The translations under genes were made by a program, and so were the position numbers. A model generated the notes under the pieces. The model was given only the letters and a program-made list of their open reading frames with translations. It was not told the origin of the DNA and searched no databases. A stretch of DNA of 64,000 nt from Phytobacter ursingii (lineage in GTDB: Bacteria; Pseudomonadota; Gammaproteobacteria; Enterobacterales; Enterobacteriaceae), in assembly GCA_901456055.1 (NCBI GenBank), contig CABDWT010000004.1:310001-374000 (forward strand), written 5' to 3'. Within the stretch, counting starts at the first letter, position 1; every line of letters begins with the position of its first letter. Below are positions 27,484 to 38,556 of this stretch, piece after piece.

Positions 27484-28757
27484 AACCAATGCATTTTGCG
27501 ATGGCGTTGCTCTCAGCCGTCCTGTTTTTTGTGCTGGCGTCCGTCTTTATGGGCGTACAGTTAGAGCTGGATGGCACCAAACTGGTGGTGAACACCGCGG
27601 CGAGCATTCGCTGGGAGTGGGTGTTCATTGGTACTGCCGTGGTCTTTTTCTTCCAGCTGCTGCGCCCGGTTTACCAGAAAACCCTGAAAAACGTCTCGGG
27701 GCCGAAATTCATTCTGCCGGCGATCGACGGTTCGACCGTTAAACAGAAACTCTTCCTGGTGGCCCTGCTGGTTGCTGCCGTAGCATGGCCGTTTGTGGTT
27801 TCGCGCGGTACGGTGGATATCGCCACCATGACCATGATTTATATCATCCTCGGCCTCGGGCTGAACGTGGTGGTGGGGCTGTCCGGTCTGCTGGTGCTGG
27901 GTTATGGCGGTTTCTACGCCATTGGCGCTTACACCTTCGCGCTGCTGAATCACTATTACGGCCTTGGTTTCTGGACATGTCTGCCGCTGGCGGGCCTGGT
28001 ATCTGCGGCAGCGGGTTTCCTGCTGGGCTTCCCGGTACTGCGTCTGCGTGGAGATTACCTGGCGATTGTCACCCTCGGTTTCGGCGAAATCGTCCGTATC
28101 CTGCTGCTGAACAACACTGAAATTACCGGTGGCCCGAATGGGATCAGCCAGATTCCAAAGCCGACGCTGTTCGGACTGGAGTTTAGCCGTACCGCGCGCG
28201 AGGGCGGCTGGGATACGTTCAGCAACTTCTTTGGCGTGTCTTATGATCCCAGCGACCGTGTTGTCTTCCTCTATATGGTTGCGCTGCTGTTGGTCATCGT
28301 TACCCTGTTTGTGATTAACCGTCTGCTGCGTATGCCGCTCGGTCGCGCCTGGGAAGCGCTGCGTGAAGATGAAATTGCCTGCCGCTCTCTGGGCCTCAAC
28401 CCGACCCGAATCAAGCTGACTGCGTTCACAATTAGCGCCGCGTTTGCGGGTTTTGCCGGTACGCTGTTTGCTGCCCGCCAGGGTTTTGTCAGCCCGGAGT
28501 CCTTCACCTTTGCGGAGTCCGCATTTGTGCTGGCAATCGTGGTTCTGGGCGGTATGGGTTCGCAGTTTGCGGTTATCCTGGCAGCGATTCTGCTGGTGGT
28601 TTCCCGTGAGCTGATGCGTGATTTCAATGAGTACAGCATGTTGATGCTGGGTGGATTGATGGTACTGATGATGATTTGGCGTCCTCAAGGCTTGCTGCCG
28701 ATGACCCGTCCGCAACTGAAACTGAAAAACGGTCAGGCAAAGGGAGAGCAGGCATGA
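27480..28757 (+). CDS. livM: Branched-chain amino acid permease LivM
   Basis: 425 residues, as in E. coli, with an N-terminal extension of extra helices before the common LivM core ([24 protein letters not shown] near residue 122). Partner of LivH. Overlaps livH and livG by ATGA at both ends. Confidence 0.97.
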   Translation: MKPMHFAMALLSAVLFFVLASVFMGVQLELDGTKLVVNTAASIRWEWVFIGTAVVFFFQLLRPVYQKTLKNVSGPKFILPAIDGSTVKQKLFLVALLVAAVAWPFVVSRGTVDIATMTMIYIILGLGLNVVVGLSGLLVLGYGGFYAIGAYTFALLNHYYGLGFWTCLPLAGLVSAAAGFLLGFPVLRLRGDYLAIVTLGFGEIVRILLLNNTEITGGPNGISQIPKPTLFGLEFSRTAREGGWDTFSNFFGVSYDPSDRVVFLYMVALLLVIVTLFVINRLLRMPLGRAWEALREDEIACRSLGLNPTRIKLTAFTISAAFAGFAGTLFAARQGFVSPESFTFAESAFVLAIVVLGGMGSQFAVILAAILLVVSRELMRDFNEYSMLMLGGLMVLMMIWRPQGLLPMTRPQLKLKNGQAKGEQA

Positions 28758-29521
28758 GTCAGCCATTGTTATCCGTAAACGGCCTGATGATGCGTTTTGG
28801 CGGCCTGCTGGCCGTCAACAACGTGGCGCTGGATTTACATCCGCAGGAGATCGTTTCGCTGATTGGCCCGAATGGTGCGGGCAAAACCACCGTCTTTAAC
28901 TGCCTGACCGGATTCTACAAACCGACGGGCGGCACCATCATGCTACGCGAACAGCACCTGGAAGGGTTGCCAGGTCAGCAAATCGCACGCATGGGTGTAG
29001 TTCGTACTTTCCAGCACGTACGTCTGTTTCGTGAAATGACGGTGATTGAAAACCTGCTGGTGGCACAGCATCAGCAACTGAAAACCGGTGTGTTCTCCGG
29101 CCTGCTGAAAACACCGTCTTTCCGCCGCGCGCAGAGTGACGCGCTGGATCGCGCCGCCACCTGGCTTGAGCGTATTGGTCTGCTTGAGCATGCCAACCGC
29201 CAGGCAAGCAACCTCGCCTATGGCGACCAGCGTCGTCTGGAGATTGCCCGTTGCATGGTGACACAGCCGGAAATCCTGATGCTGGATGAACCGGCGGCAG
29301 GTCTGAACCCGAAAGAAACCAAAGAGCTGGACGAGTTAATTGTTGAGCTGCGTAACAACCACAACACCACCATTTTGCTCATCGAACATGATATGAAGCT
29401 GGTGATGGGGATCTCCGATCGTATTTATGTCGTCAACCAGGGGACGCCGCTGGCTAACGGTACGCCGGAAGAAATTCGTAATAACCCGGACGTGATCCGT
29501 GCATACCTCGGTGAGGCATAA
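28754..29521 (+). CDS. livG: Branched-chain amino acid ABC ATPase LivG
   Basis: 255 residues from the ATG at 28754, which overlaps the livM stop; the longer frame upstream lies within livM. Walker [10 protein letters not shown], Walker [14 protein letters not shown], with the insertion typical of the LivG branch. Works with LivF to power leucine, isoleucine and valine uptake. Confidence 0.97.
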   Translation: MSQPLLSVNGLMMRFGGLLAVNNVALDLHPQEIVSLIGPNGAGKTTVFNCLTGFYKPTGGTIMLREQHLEGLPGQQIARMGVVRTFQHVRLFREMTVIENLLVAQHQQLKTGVFSGLLKTPSFRRAQSDALDRAATWLERIGLLEHANRQASNLAYGDQRRLEIARCMVTQPEILMLDEPAAGLNPKETKELDELIVELRNNHNTTILLIEHDMKLVMGISDRIYVVNQGTPLANGTPEEIRNNPDVIRAYLGEA

Positions 29522-29522
29522 G

Positions 29523-30236
29523 ATGGAAAAAGTCATGTTGTCCTTTGACAAAGTTAGCGCCCACTACGGCAAAATCCAGGCATTGCACGATGTCAGCCTG
29601 CATATCAATCAGGGTGAAATTGTCACCCTGATCGGCGCCAACGGCGCGGGTAAAACCACGCTACTGGGTACCCTGTGCGGCGATCCGCGTGCGACCAGTG
29701 GTCGTATCGTGTTTGATGGCAAAGACATTACCGACTGGCAGACGGCGAAAATCATGCGTGAAGCGGTGGCGATTGTGCCGGAAGGACGCCGTGTCTTCTC
29801 CCGTATGACCGTGGAAGAGAACCTCGCGATGGGCGGCTTCTTTGCCGACCGTGACCAGTTTCAGGATCGTATCAAGTGGGTCTACGAGCTGTTCCCTCGT
29901 CTGCATGAACGTCGGATTCAGCGTGCGGGCACGATGTCCGGCGGCGAACAACAGATGCTGGCGATTGGTCGCGCGTTAATGAGCCAGCCGCGCCTGCTGC
30001 TGCTGGACGAACCCTCACTGGGGCTTGCGCCGATCATCATTCAGCAGATTTTCGATACCATCGAACAACTGCGTAAAGATGGGATGACAATCTTCCTCGT
30101 CGAGCAGAACGCCAACCAGGCGCTGAAACTCGCCGATCGCGGCTATGTGCTGGAAAACGGCCACGTCGTACTGGAAGATACCGGCGATGCGCTGCTAGCG
30201 AACGAAGCGGTGCGTAGCGCCTATCTTGGCGGTTGA
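29523..30236 (+). CDS. livF: Branched-chain amino acid ABC ATPase LivF
   Basis: 237 residues, as in E. coli, from the ATG one base after the livG stop. Walker A GANGAGKTT, signature MSGGEQQML, Walker B LLLLDEPSLGLAP. Last gene of the liv operon. Confidence 0.97.
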   Translation: MEKVMLSFDKVSAHYGKIQALHDVSLHINQGEIVTLIGANGAGKTTLLGTLCGDPRATSGRIVFDGKDITDWQTAKIMREAVAIVPEGRRVFSRMTVEENLAMGGFFADRDQFQDRIKWVYELFPRLHERRIQRAGTMSGGEQQMLAIGRALMSQPRLLLLDEPSLGLAPIIIQQIFDTIEQLRKDGMTIFLVEQNANQALKLADRGYVLENGHVVLEDTGDALLANEAVRSAYLGG

Positions 30237-30244
30237 TCGCGTTT

Positions 30245-30298
30245 CCCCCTCACCCTAACCCTCTCCCCGTGGGAGAGGGGCGGGGTGAGGGCATCAGG
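30245..30298. repeat. GGGAGAGGG palindromic repeat between livF and ugpB
   Basis: CCCCCTCACCCTAACCCTCT continues into CCCCGTGGGAGAGGGGCGG and GGTGAGGGC: a palindrome flanked by CCCTCACCC and GGGTGAGGG. Same family as after livJ and gntU but without an attached terminator stem. Confidence 0.8.
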
Positions 30299-30352
30299 TT
30301 GCACCCAACCCTAAAAACCCCTTCACACAACCATCATCTCTCTGACGCCTGG

Positions 30353-30392
30353 TTGTCACCTTATTGTAATTAAAAGGTTATTTTTCTGTCAT
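30353..30392 (+). promoter_or_regulatory. PHO box array of ugpB
   Basis: TTGTCAC (30353), TTGTAAT (30364) and CTGTCAT (30386) lie in register at 11-base steps, as PhoB repeats do; the step at 30375 is degenerate. E. coli ugpB is PhoB-activated through a similar array at the same distance. Confidence 0.75.
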
Positions 30393-30467
30393 TCGAGCAT
30401 GTCATGTTACCTCGCGAGCATAAAACGCGTGATATCGCGCATCCGGCACAACAAGAGAGAAAACCGA

Positions 30468-31784
30468 ATGACACCGTTACGACACACAGCTTTAGGACTA
30501 GCTCTTGGGTTGATCTTTGCAGGCAACGCAATGGCTGTCACGACAATCCCATTCTGGCATTCCATGGAAGGCGAGTTAGGCAAAGAAGTTGACTCCCTGG
30601 CGCAACGTTTTAACGACACCCACCCGGATTACAAAATTGTGCCGGTGTACAAAGGTAACTACGAGCAGAGCCTGAGTGCGGGTATCGCAGCGTTTCGTAC
30701 CGGTAATGCGCCGGCCCTGCTGCAGGTTTACGAAGTAGGGACGGCGACCATGATGGCATCGAAAGCCATTAAGCCGGTCTACGAAGTGTTCAAAGATGCC
30801 GGTATCAACTTTGATGAATCCCAGTTTGTGCCGACCGTTGCCGGTTACTACACCGATTCAAAAACGGGTCACCTGCTGTCCCAGCCGTTCAACAGCTCCA
30901 CACCGGTGCTGTACTACAACAAAGATGCTTTCAAAAAAGCGGGTCTGGATCCCGAGCAACCGCCAAAAACCTGGCAGGATCTGGCTGCATACACGGCCAA
31001 ACTGAAAGCAACAGGGATGAAGTGCGGTTACGCCAGCGGCTGGCAGGGTTGGATCCAGATTGAAAACTTTAGCGCCTGGCACGGCCTGCCTGTTGCGACC
31101 AAAAACAACGGTTTCGACGGTACGGATGCGGTTCTGGAGTTCAACAAACCGGAGCAGGTGAAACACATCGCCATGCTCGAAGAGCTGAACAAGAAGGGCG
31201 ATTTCAGCTATTTCGGTCGTAAAGATGAGTCTACCGAGAAGTTTTATAACGGCGACTGTGCGATTACCACTGCGTCCTCTGGCTCGCTGGCGGATATTCG
31301 TCATTACGCCAAATTTAACTACGGTGTGGGCATGATGCCTTACGACGCCGACGTGAAAGGCGCGCCGCAGAACGCCATCATCGGCGGGGCCAGCCTGTGG
31401 GTTATGCAGGGCAAAGACAAGCCGACCTATACCGGTGTTGCTCAGTTCCTGGAATTCCTGGCTAAACCGGAAATCGCCGCTGAATGGCACCAGAAAACCG
31501 GCTATCTGCCGATTACTACGGCGGCATACGATCTGACCCGTAAAGAAGGCTTCTATGACAAGAACCCGGGTGCAGATATCGCGACGCGCCAGATGCTGAA
31601 CAAGCCGCCGTTGCCATTCACCAAAGGTCTGCGTCTGGGCAACATGCCGCAGATTCGTACCATTGTGGATGAAGAACTGGAAAGCGTCTGGACCGGCAAG
31701 AAAACGCCACAGCAGGCGCTGGATTCGGCGGTCGAACGTGGTAATCAACTGCTGCGTCGCTTCGAGCAGTCGACTAAGTCTTAA
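30468..31784 (+). CDS. ugpB: sn-Glycerol-3-phosphate-binding protein UgpB
   Basis: 438 residues, as in E. coli, from [10 protein letters not shown] at 30468; the longer frame from 30399 runs through the promoter. Signal peptide ends at AMA, mature start [19 protein letters not shown]. It binds glycerol-3-phosphate and glycerophosphodiesters in the periplasm. First gene of ugpBAECQ, induced by phosphate starvation through the PHO boxes upstream. Confidence 0.97.
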   Translation: MTPLRHTALGLALGLIFAGNAMAVTTIPFWHSMEGELGKEVDSLAQRFNDTHPDYKIVPVYKGNYEQSLSAGIAAFRTGNAPALLQVYEVGTATMMASKAIKPVYEVFKDAGINFDESQFVPTVAGYYTDSKTGHLLSQPFNSSTPVLYYNKDAFKKAGLDPEQPPKTWQDLAAYTAKLKATGMKCGYASGWQGWIQIENFSAWHGLPVATKNNGFDGTDAVLEFNKPEQVKHIAMLEELNKKGDFSYFGRKDESTEKFYNGDCAITTASSGSLADIRHYAKFNYGVGMMPYDADVKGAPQNAIIGGASLWVMQGKDKPTYTGVAQFLEFLAKPEIAAEWHQKTGYLPITTAAYDLTRKEGFYDKNPGADIATRQMLNKPPLPFTKGLRLGNMPQIRTIVDEELESVWTGKKTPQQALDSAVERGNQLLRRFEQSTKS

Positions 31785-31803
31785 TGTAAAGGTGCTGGAT
31801 GTT

Positions 31804-31877
31804 CCCCGGTGGCGCTGCGCTTACCGGGGCTACATCATTAAGTAGCCTGGATAAGGCGCTTGCGCCGCCATCCGGGA
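31804..31877. repeat. BIME (two inverted REP units) between ugpB and ugpA
   Basis: REP 1 at 31804-31833 (CCCCGGTGGCGCTGCGC...GGGGCTAC) and an inverted REP 2 at 31842-31877 (GTAGCCTGGATAAGGCGC...). In-operon BIMEs often stabilise the upstream message, which would favour excess binding protein over permease. Confidence 0.85.
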
Positions 31878-31912
31878 GTGCATTCAGCAACGTTTAGCCA
31901 AAGAGTAACCTC

Positions 31913-32800
31913 ATGTCCTCATCCCGTCCGGTGTTTCGTTCCCGCTGGCTGCCTTACCTGCTGGTCGCGCCTCAACTGGTTATCACCGTTATTTTTTTTA
32001 TCTGGCCTGCAGGCGAAGCGCTGTGGTATTCGGTACAAAGTGTTGATCCGTTCGGCCTGTCGAGTCAGTTCGTGGGCCTTGATAATTTTGTGGCCCTGTT
32101 CCATGACGGCTATTACCTTGAGTCCTTCTGGACAACGATGCGTTTTAGCGCGCTGGTCACTTTTTTTGGCCTGTTCTCGTCCCTGTTCTTTGCCGCACTG
32201 GTCGACAACGTGGTACGTGGCAGCCGTGTATACCAGACGTTGATGCTGCTCCCGTACGCCGTCGCCCCGGCGGTCGCCGCGGTGTTGTGGATCTTTCTCT
32301 TTAACCCCGGACGCGGTTTGATCACCCACTTTCTTGAACAATTTGGTTATAACTGGAACCATGCGCAAAACAGTGGACAGGCCATGTTCCTGGTGGTTTT
32401 TGCTTCTATCTGGAAGCAGATTAGTTACAACTTTTTATTCTTCTTCGCTGCACTGCAATCTATTCCCCGTTCCCTGGTGGAAGCGGCGGCGATTGACGGC
32501 GCAGGACCGATTCGACGCTTCTTTAAGCTCTCGTTGCCGCTGATTGCCCCGGTGAGTTTCTTCCTGCTGGTGGTCAACCTGGTGTATGCCTTTTTCGATA
32601 CCTTCCCGGTGATCGATGCCGCGACGGCGGGTGGCCCGGTACAGGCAACGACCACGCTGATTTATAAGATTTACCGTGAAGGCTTTGCCGGTCTGGATCT
32701 GTCCGCTTCCGCTGCACAGTCCGTGGTGCTGATGTTCCTGGTGATCGTGCTGACGGTCGTTCAGTTCCGTTATGTTGAAAGCAAGGTACGCTACCAATGA
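31913..32800 (+). CDS. ugpA: Glycerol-3-phosphate ABC permease UgpA
   Basis: 295 residues, six membrane helices, MalF-like. EAA loop: [22 protein letters not shown] near residue 184. Overlaps ugpE by four bases. Confidence 0.97.
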   Translation: MSSSRPVFRSRWLPYLLVAPQLVITVIFFIWPAGEALWYSVQSVDPFGLSSQFVGLDNFVALFHDGYYLESFWTTMRFSALVTFFGLFSSLFFAALVDNVVRGSRVYQTLMLLPYAVAPAVAAVLWIFLFNPGRGLITHFLEQFGYNWNHAQNSGQAMFLVVFASIWKQISYNFLFFFAALQSIPRSLVEAAAIDGAGPIRRFFKLSLPLIAPVSFFLLVVNLVYAFFDTFPVIDAATAGGPVQATTTLIYKIYREGFAGLDLSASAAQSVVLMFLVIVLTVVQFRYVESKVRYQ

Positions 32801-33642
32801 TTGAGAATCGTCCCGGGCTGACTTTTTTCAGCCACCTTCTGCTTATTCTGGGCATTGTGACGATCCTGTTTCCGCTGTATGTCGCCTTTGTGGCGGCAAC
32901 GCTGGATAACAACGCCGTTTATGAAACGCCAATGACCCTGATTCCCGGCACGCACCTGCTGGAAAATATGAAAGCGATTTGGGTTAACGGCGTTGGCGTT
33001 AACAGTGCGCCGTTCTGGCTGATGATGCTTAACAGCTTCATCATGGCGTTCTCTATTACCGTGGGGAAAATCGCCGTCTCGATGCTCTCCGCCTTTGCCA
33101 TCGTCTGGTTCCGCTTTCCGCTACGTAACCTCTTTTTCTGGATGATTTTTATCACCCTGATGCTGCCGGTTGAAGTGCGTATTTTCCCGACGGTGGAAGT
33201 GATTGCGAACCTGAAAATGCTCGACAGCTACACCGGGTTAACGCTACCGCTGATGGCTTCGGCTACGGCGACATTCCTCTTTCGCCAGTTTTTTATGACG
33301 CTGCCGGATGAGCTGATGGAAGCGGCGCGTATTGATGGCGCCTCACCGATGCGCTTTTTCCGGGATATCGTGCTGCCGCTGTCAAAAACCAATCTGGCGG
33401 CGCTGTTTGTCATTACCTTTATCTACGGCTGGAACCAGTATTTATGGCCCCTGCTTATCATCAGCGACGTCAATCTGGGCACCGCTGTCGCGGGCATCAA
33501 AGGCATGATCGCCGTAGGTGAAGGCACCACACAATGGAACCAGGTAATGGCGGCCATGCTGCTCACGCTGATTCCCCCGGTCGTTATCGTTTTTGCCATG
33601 CAGCGTGCGTTTGTGCGTGGTCTGGTAGACAGTGAGAAATAA
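32797..33642 (+). CDS. ugpE: Glycerol-3-phosphate ABC permease UgpE
   Basis: 281 residues, six membrane helices, MalG-like. EAA loop: [22 protein letters not shown] near residue 172. Inner-membrane partner of UgpA; one base separates it from ugpC. Confidence 0.97.
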   Translation: MIENRPGLTFFSHLLLILGIVTILFPLYVAFVAATLDNNAVYETPMTLIPGTHLLENMKAIWVNGVGVNSAPFWLMMLNSFIMAFSITVGKIAVSMLSAFAIVWFRFPLRNLFFWMIFITLMLPVEVRIFPTVEVIANLKMLDSYTGLTLPLMASATATFLFRQFFMTLPDELMEAARIDGASPMRFFRDIVLPLSKTNLAALFVITFIYGWNQYLWPLLIISDVNLGTAVAGIKGMIAVGEGTTQWNQVMAAMLLTLIPPVVIVFAMQRAFVRGLVDSEK

Positions 33643-33643
33643 G

Positions 33644-34717
33644 ATGGCAGGATTAAAACTACAGGCCGTAACCAAGAGCTGGGATAACGGCAAAACGCAG
33701 GTTATTCAGCCGTTGACGCTGGATGTGGCAGACGGCGAATTTATTGTGATGGTTGGGCCATCCGGTTGCGGAAAGTCGACGCTGCTCCGCATGGTCGCCG
33801 GCCTTGAGCGCGTCAGTACAGGCGATATCTGGATTGATAGCCAGCGCGTAACAGAAACAGAACCGAAAGATCGCGGTATTGCGATGGTGTTCCAGAACTA
33901 TGCGCTCTACCCGCATATGAGCGTGGAAGAGAACATGGCCTGGGGGCTGAAAATTCGCGGCATGGGTAAAGAGCACATTGCCGAACGCGTGAAAGAGGCG
34001 GCCCGTATTCTGGAGCTCGATGGTCTGTTAAAGCGCCGCCCGCGCGAGTTATCCGGCGGTCAGCGCCAGCGTGTGGCGATGGGGCGTGCCATTGTGCGCG
34101 ATCCGGCGGTGTTCCTGTTTGATGAACCGTTATCAAACCTGGACGCGAAACTACGCGTCCAGATGCGGCTCGAATTACAGCATTTACATCGTCGCCTGAA
34201 AACGACCTCGCTCTACGTAACCCACGACCAGGTAGAGGCAATGACGCTGGCGCAGCGTGTTATGGTGATGAATAAAGGCGTGGCGGAACAGATCGGCACG
34301 CCTGTTGAGGTGTATGAAAAACCGGCCAGCCGCTTTGTGGCGAGCTTTATCGGCAGCCCGGCCATGAACCTGCTTGATGGGCGTATCAGCAGCACCGGCA
34401 CCCATTTTGAGTTAGAAAGCGGGATGGCGCTGCCCATTAACTGGTATTACCGGGGTTATGCCGGACGTAAAATGACGCTGGGTATCCGCCCGGAACATAT
34501 TGCGTTAAGCTCTCAGTCCGCAGGTGGCGTACCGCTGGTGATGGATACGCTTGAGATGCTTGGCGCAGACAATCTGGCTCATGGTCGCTGGGGCGATCAC
34601 AAGCTGGTGGTGCGTCTTGCACATCAGGACAGGCCGCAGCAGGGCAGCACGTTGTGGCTGCATTTGCCGGAGAATCACCTGCACCTTTTTGATGGTGAAA
34701 CAGGACAACGTGTATGA
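33644..34717 (+). CDS. ugpC: Glycerol-3-phosphate ABC ATPase UgpC
   Basis: 357 residues from MAGLKLQ at 33644, one base after the ugpE stop. Walker [10 protein letters not shown], signature LSGGQRQR, Walker [16 protein letters not shown], then a MalK-type C-terminal regulatory domain (GIRPEHIAL). It overlaps ugpQ by four bases. Confidence 0.97.
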   Translation: MAGLKLQAVTKSWDNGKTQVIQPLTLDVADGEFIVMVGPSGCGKSTLLRMVAGLERVSTGDIWIDSQRVTETEPKDRGIAMVFQNYALYPHMSVEENMAWGLKIRGMGKEHIAERVKEAARILELDGLLKRRPRELSGGQRQRVAMGRAIVRDPAVFLFDEPLSNLDAKLRVQMRLELQHLHRRLKTTSLYVTHDQVEAMTLAQRVMVMNKGVAEQIGTPVEVYEKPASRFVASFIGSPAMNLLDGRISSTGTHFELESGMALPINWYYRGYAGRKMTLGIRPEHIALSSQSAGGVPLVMDTLEMLGADNLAHGRWGDHKLVVRLAHQDRPQQGSTLWLHLPENHLHLFDGETGQRV

Positions 34718-35454
34718 GTAACTGGCCTTACCCCCACGTCGCCGCCCATCGTGGCGGTGGTAAACTCGCCCCGGAAAATACCCTGGCGGCCATTGATGTG
34801 GGTGCCCGCTATGGTCACACGATGATCGAATTCGATGCGAAGTTGTCGAAAGACGGGCATATTTTTCTGCTGCATGACGATAATCTCGAACGTACCAGCA
34901 ACGGCTGGGGTATTGCCGGGGAGCTGGAATGGAGCGATCTGCTGAAAGTTGATGCGGGTGGCTGGTTTAGCGGCGAATTCAAAGACGAACCGTTGCCGCT
35001 GCTGTCGCAAGTTGCCGACCGTTGCCGTCAGTACGGCATGATGGCGAACATCGAAATTAAACCGACGACCGGCACTGGCCCGCTGACGGGCAAAGTGGTG
35101 GCGTTAGCCGCGCGTGAACTCTGGGCTGATATGCCGACACCGTTGCTGTCGTCGTTTGAAATCGATGCGCTGGAAGCGGCAATGGCGGCAGCGCCGGAAT
35201 TACCGCGTGGGTTGCTGCTGGATGAATGGCGCGACGACTGGCGGGAACTGACCAGCCGTCTGGAATGTTTTTCCATTCATCTTAATCACACGCTTCTGGA
35301 TGAAGAACGAGTGGATATGCTGCGGGACGCTGGATTACGCATTCTGGTTTATACCGTCAACCGCCCTCAGCGCGCATCCGAGTTGCTACGCTGGGGCGTT
35401 GATTGCATCTGTACTGACAATATTGCCGTCATCGGGCCAGATTTTCAGCCTTAA
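34714..35454 (+). CDS. ugpQ: Glycerophosphodiester phosphodiesterase UgpQ
   Basis: 246 residues. It hydrolyses glycerophosphodiesters, imported by UgpBAEC, to glycerol-3-phosphate in the cytosol. GDPD family catalytic features: [16 protein letters not shown] (His and Arg-Gly), [18 protein letters not shown] (Glu, Asp, His) and NIEIKP. The stop codon region is shared, on opposite strands, with the stop of yhhA (TTAA at 35451-35454). Confidence 0.96.
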   Translation: MSNWPYPHVAAHRGGGKLAPENTLAAIDVGARYGHTMIEFDAKLSKDGHIFLLHDDNLERTSNGWGIAGELEWSDLLKVDAGGWFSGEFKDEPLPLLSQVADRCRQYGMMANIEIKPTTGTGPLTGKVVALAARELWADMPTPLLSSFEIDALEAAMAAAPELPRGLLLDEWRDDWRELTSRLECFSIHLNHTLLDEERVDMLRDAGLRILVYTVNRPQRASELLRWGVDCICTDNIAVIGPDFQP

Positions 35455-35903
35455 GGCGCAACGGTTTTTAGCGGTATATTGGCTTGCGGCGTGCTGACAT
35501 GGCTTTGATTCAGCATGCTGCTGCCTGTCTGGTTCGCGGGCAGCATATGTTGCTGCTGGCCCAGTGTCGCATCGTTGTTAGCGCTTTGGTTCAACATGCC
35601 GCCGTTTGTATTGGGGAGTATCTGCTGGGTATTCGGATCGAGCTCCCCCGGCTGTGCCTGCCTTACCCGCTGGGAATTATTATTAATCTGCGCTTCCAGA
35701 TGCTGCTGTTGCAGGCGGGTCTGCGTCTGCAAATTCTGATTTAACATCCCTTTTTGCTGCTGTTGCTGATTGAGCATTTGCGTCTGCATTCGCTGCTGAC
35801 TCGGTATCTGGTAACCCGGCTGATTCGGGTTATTGGTGGTGTTGAGCGGCTGTGCGAAAGCGGCCAATGGCAAGAATGCGGCCAGAATAAATAGTCGTTT
35901 CAT
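35451..35903 (-). CDS. yhhA: DUF2756 family periplasmic protein YhhA
   Basis: About 150 residues: a signal peptide ([17 protein letters not shown]) and then a Gln/Asn-rich, low-complexity mature chain with repeated QQQ, MLNQ and NNNS stretches. Start set at MKRLF (35903) after E. coli; ATGs at 35906 and 35909 give MMM. Function unknown. It lies between ugpQ and ggt as in E. coli, and its stop overlaps that of ugpQ on the other strand. Confidence 0.9.
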   Translation of the reverse strand: MKRLFILAAFLPLAAFAQPLNTTNNPNQPGYQIPSQQRMQTQMLNQQQQQKGMLNQNLQTQTRLQQQHLEAQINNNSQRVRQAQPGELDPNTQQILPNTNGGMLNQSANNDATLGQQQHMLPANQTGSSMLNQSHVSTPQANIPLKTVAP

Positions 35904-36024
35904 CATCATCTCCTCCTTCTGAGGCTTCCTTTAAGTTTACTCCGTTTCACGCATTACGATGATCTTTTAGGAGTTCTGAACCAGGCTTAAGCGGGGACTG
36001 TTGCCCCTTCTCAGGAGAACGACG

Positions 36025-37779
36025 ATGATGAAACAGAAGTTTGCGCGTTGGGTGGCGATAGCCGCTCTGATGGCGGGAGGATGTTTTAGCGTTGCGGCGG
36101 CACCTCCGCCCGTGGCGGCCCCGGCTCCGGTGTCATATGGCGTTGAGGCGGATGTCTTTCATCCGGTTCGTGCGAAGCAGGGGATGGTGGCGTCCGTTGA
36201 CGAAACCGCCACCCGCGTTGGCGTCGATATCCTTAAGCAGGGGGGCAACGCCGTGGATGCGGCTGTGGCGGTTGGCTATGCGCTGGCCGTGACGCACCCG
36301 CAGGCCGGTAATCTTGGTGGCGGCGGGTTTATGATGATCCGCACTAAAGACGGCAAAACGACGGCTATTGATTTTCGTGAAATGGCCCCGGCAGCCGCAA
36401 CGCGCGATATGTTTCTTGACGACCAGGGCAACCCGGACAGCAAAAAATCTCTCACGTCACACTTAGCTTCCGGTACGCCTGGCACGGTGGCGGGCTTTGC
36501 GCTGGCGCTGGAAAAATATGGCACATTGCCGCTGAATAAAGTCGTACAACCCGCGATTAAGCTGGCGAAGCAGGGCTTCGTAGTGAATGACGCGCTGGCT
36601 GACGATCTCAAAACCTATGGCAGTGAAGTACTGCCAAATCATGAAAACAGCAAAGCTATCTTCTGGAAAGATGGCGAACCGCTGAAAAAAGGCGACAAAC
36701 TGATTCAGGCTAATCTGGCAAAGAGTCTGGAGATGATTGCCGAAAAAGGGCCGGATGCATTCTATAAAGGGGCGATTGCCGATCAGATTGCCCAGGAGAT
36801 GAGCAAAAACGGCGGCCTAATCACGAAAGAAGATCTGGCTAATTATAAAGCCGTTGAACGCATACCGATCAGCGGTGACTACCGCGGCTACCAGATTTTC
36901 TCCATGCCGCCGCCCTCTTCCGGGGGGATCCATATTGTGCAGATCCTCAATATTCTTGAGAACTTTGATCTCGCAAAATATGGCTTCGGCAGCGCGGATA
37001 CTTTGCAGGTGATGGCTGAGGCAGAAAAGTACGCCTATGCCGACAGGTCTGAATATCTTGGCGATCCGGATTTTGTGAAGGTGCCCTGGCAGGCGTTGAC
37101 CAACAAGGATTATGCAAAATCGCTGGCCCAGCAAATTGACGTCAACAAAGCGAAGCCATCGAGCCAGATTCGTCCGGGCAAGCTTGAACCCTATGAGAGT
37201 AACCAGACGACACACTATTCGGTGGTGGATAAATACGGTAATGCTGTTGCGGTGACCTACACCCTTAACACCACCTTTGGCAGCGGGATTGTGGCGGGGA
37301 ATACCGGCATCCTGATGAACAACGAAATGGACGACTTCTCTGCCAAACCGGGTGTTCCGAATGTGTATGGACTGGTGGGGGGCGATGCAAATGCGGTAGG
37401 GCCGGGCAAACGTCCGCTCTCTTCTATGTCGCCGACTATCGTAGTGAAAGACGGAAAAACATGGCTGGTCACAGGCAGCCCTGGTGGTAGTCGAATCATC
37501 ACAACGGTGCTGCAAATTGTAGTAAACAGCATCGATTTTGGGATGAACGTCGCCGAAGCGACCAATGCACCGCGCTTCCATCATCAATGGCTGCCGGATG
37601 AACTGCGCGTCGAAAAAGGCTTTAGCCCGGATACCCTCAAGCTGCTTGAGCAGAAAGGGCAAAAGGTTGCCGTGAAAGAGGCGATGGGCAGTACGCAGAG
37701 CATTATGGTTGGCCCGGACGGCACGCTGTATGGTGCGTCTGACCCACGTACGGTGGATGATTTAACGGCGGGGTATTAA
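36025..37779 (+). CDS. ggt: Gamma-glutamyltransferase (glutathione hydrolase) proenzyme
   Basis: 584 residues, four more than E. coli. AGGAG at 36013-36017 supports the ATG at 36025. Signal peptide ends around VAAA (residue 26). The proenzyme cleaves itself before the Thr of QTTHYSVVD (near residue 395), giving large and small subunits in the periplasm; GSPGGSRI binds the gamma-glutamyl group. It hydrolyses glutathione and transfers gamma-glutamyl. A 12-bp hairpin follows the stop. Confidence 0.97.
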   Translation: MMKQKFARWVAIAALMAGGCFSVAAAPPPVAAPAPVSYGVEADVFHPVRAKQGMVASVDETATRVGVDILKQGGNAVDAAVAVGYALAVTHPQAGNLGGGGFMMIRTKDGKTTAIDFREMAPAAATRDMFLDDQGNPDSKKSLTSHLASGTPGTVAGFALALEKYGTLPLNKVVQPAIKLAKQGFVVNDALADDLKTYGSEVLPNHENSKAIFWKDGEPLKKGDKLIQANLAKSLEMIAEKGPDAFYKGAIADQIAQEMSKNGGLITKEDLANYKAVERIPISGDYRGYQIFSMPPPSSGGIHIVQILNILENFDLAKYGFGSADTLQVMAEAEKYAYADRSEYLGDPDFVKVPWQALTNKDYAKSLAQQIDVNKAKPSSQIRPGKLEPYESNQTTHYSVVDKYGNAVAVTYTLNTTFGSGIVAGNTGILMNNEMDDFSAKPGVPNVYGLVGGDANAVGPGKRPLSSMSPTIVVKDGKTWLVTGSPGGSRIITTVLQIVVNSIDFGMNVAEATNAPRFHHQWLPDELRVEKGFSPDTLKLLEQKGQKVAVKEAMGSTQSIMVGPDGTLYGASDPRTVDDLTAGY

Positions 37780-37782
37780 GCG

Positions 37783-37816
37783 AAATGGCCCTTTTATGGG
37801 AAAGGGCCATTTATTA
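37783..37816 (+). terminator. ggt terminator
   Basis: AAATGGCCCTTT (37783-37794) pairs perfectly with AAAGGGCCATTT (37801-37812), followed by an AT-rich tail with few Ts. Confidence 0.75.
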
Positions 37817-37925
37817 TATGAATGAATTCACAGTCAGCCTGAAATATTCTTAGTTGTATCAACGGAGTATATTCCCTTGCAGGGAATTAGCGTTTTTGTT
37901 TCAATGATGGTTAGGTCGGATTAGC

Positions 37926-37940
37926 CATGTTTTAAACATG
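37926..37940. promoter_or_regulatory. 15-bp palindrome before the first tandem paralogue
   Basis: CATGTTT-T-AAACATG is a perfect odd palindrome ending six bases before the repeated unit starts. It is absent before copies 2 and 3, so it could be an operator for the array or a junction. Another palindrome, ATTCCCT-TGC-AGGGAAT, lies at 37871-37887. Confidence 0.4.
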
Positions 37941-37969
37941 CGCACCAAGGACAGGCCAGGAGAATATAC

Positions 37970-38395
37970 ATGGACGCTAATCAGGTGATTTTATCCGTTT
38001 TAACTAAGCATGACCTTTTCTATCTTAAAAACAGATATTTACAGATGCGGAAAAATGCGCGGGCGGCGGCAGAACGCCGAAACGAACGAGAACATTTATC
38101 CTTTGTTATTCTGAGCCTTGCGGATTTTTGTTCAAGTATTAAGCTTCTGTTTTTAGTAGCGATTATTTCCATCACTGCCAATGCTGTTTTTCATGATGAA
38201 GTCTTAAAGAGTCTTATTATTGCCGGGATCACATTAATACTATCGATTCTTGCCTTTTTATATGCCGAAGTCAGGCTGACGAGGTTTCCGGCTATGCTTA
38301 TTTTTAAAATGCTATTAATTAGAATTAAATGTCTAAACTATAAAATTCCGGTGCCGCAAAGCCTCCCTGATGACTGGGAAATTTATCCTATATAG
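37970..38395 (+). CDS. Small two-helix membrane protein, paralogue 1 (putative immunity protein)
   Basis: 141 residues, not a family I recognise. Residues 1-56 are polar and basic (MDANQVILSVLTKHDLFYLK, RKNARAAAERRNERE); residues about 57-100 hold two hydrophobic helices (LLFLVAIISITANAVF and LIIAGITLILSILAFLY); the C-terminus is basic and ends in KIPVPQSLPDDWEIYPI. No signal peptide, so both ends are probably cytoplasmic. AGGAGA precedes the ATG. Two paralogues follow. Opposite them lie a putative effector and Hcp, which suggests an immunity role against a membrane-active toxin; this is inference. Confidence 0.8.
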   Translation: MDANQVILSVLTKHDLFYLKNRYLQMRKNARAAAERRNEREHLSFVILSLADFCSSIKLLFLVAIISITANAVFHDEVLKSLIIAGITLILSILAFLYAEVRLTRFPAMLIFKMLLIRIKCLNYKIPVPQSLPDDWEIYPI

Positions 38396-38556
38396 TGGGC
38401 AAAGGCTTTTTAAGTCGATATTCGCCTTTTAGAATGTTGCTTTAAGTTTTTGCCGCGAGGCGTTAGTCTGAAATAAATTCAGGTGTTGGTTTCAACGAAG
38501 ATGCTTTTTTTAAGCTATATTAAGCATCAGCAAAAGGACAGGCCAGGAGAATATAC

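Noticed and set aside
27561-28766. 401-codon open frame antisense to livM
   Set aside because: Composition is dominated by Gln, His and Arg, as expected from an antisense of a hydrophobic membrane gene; no start signal.
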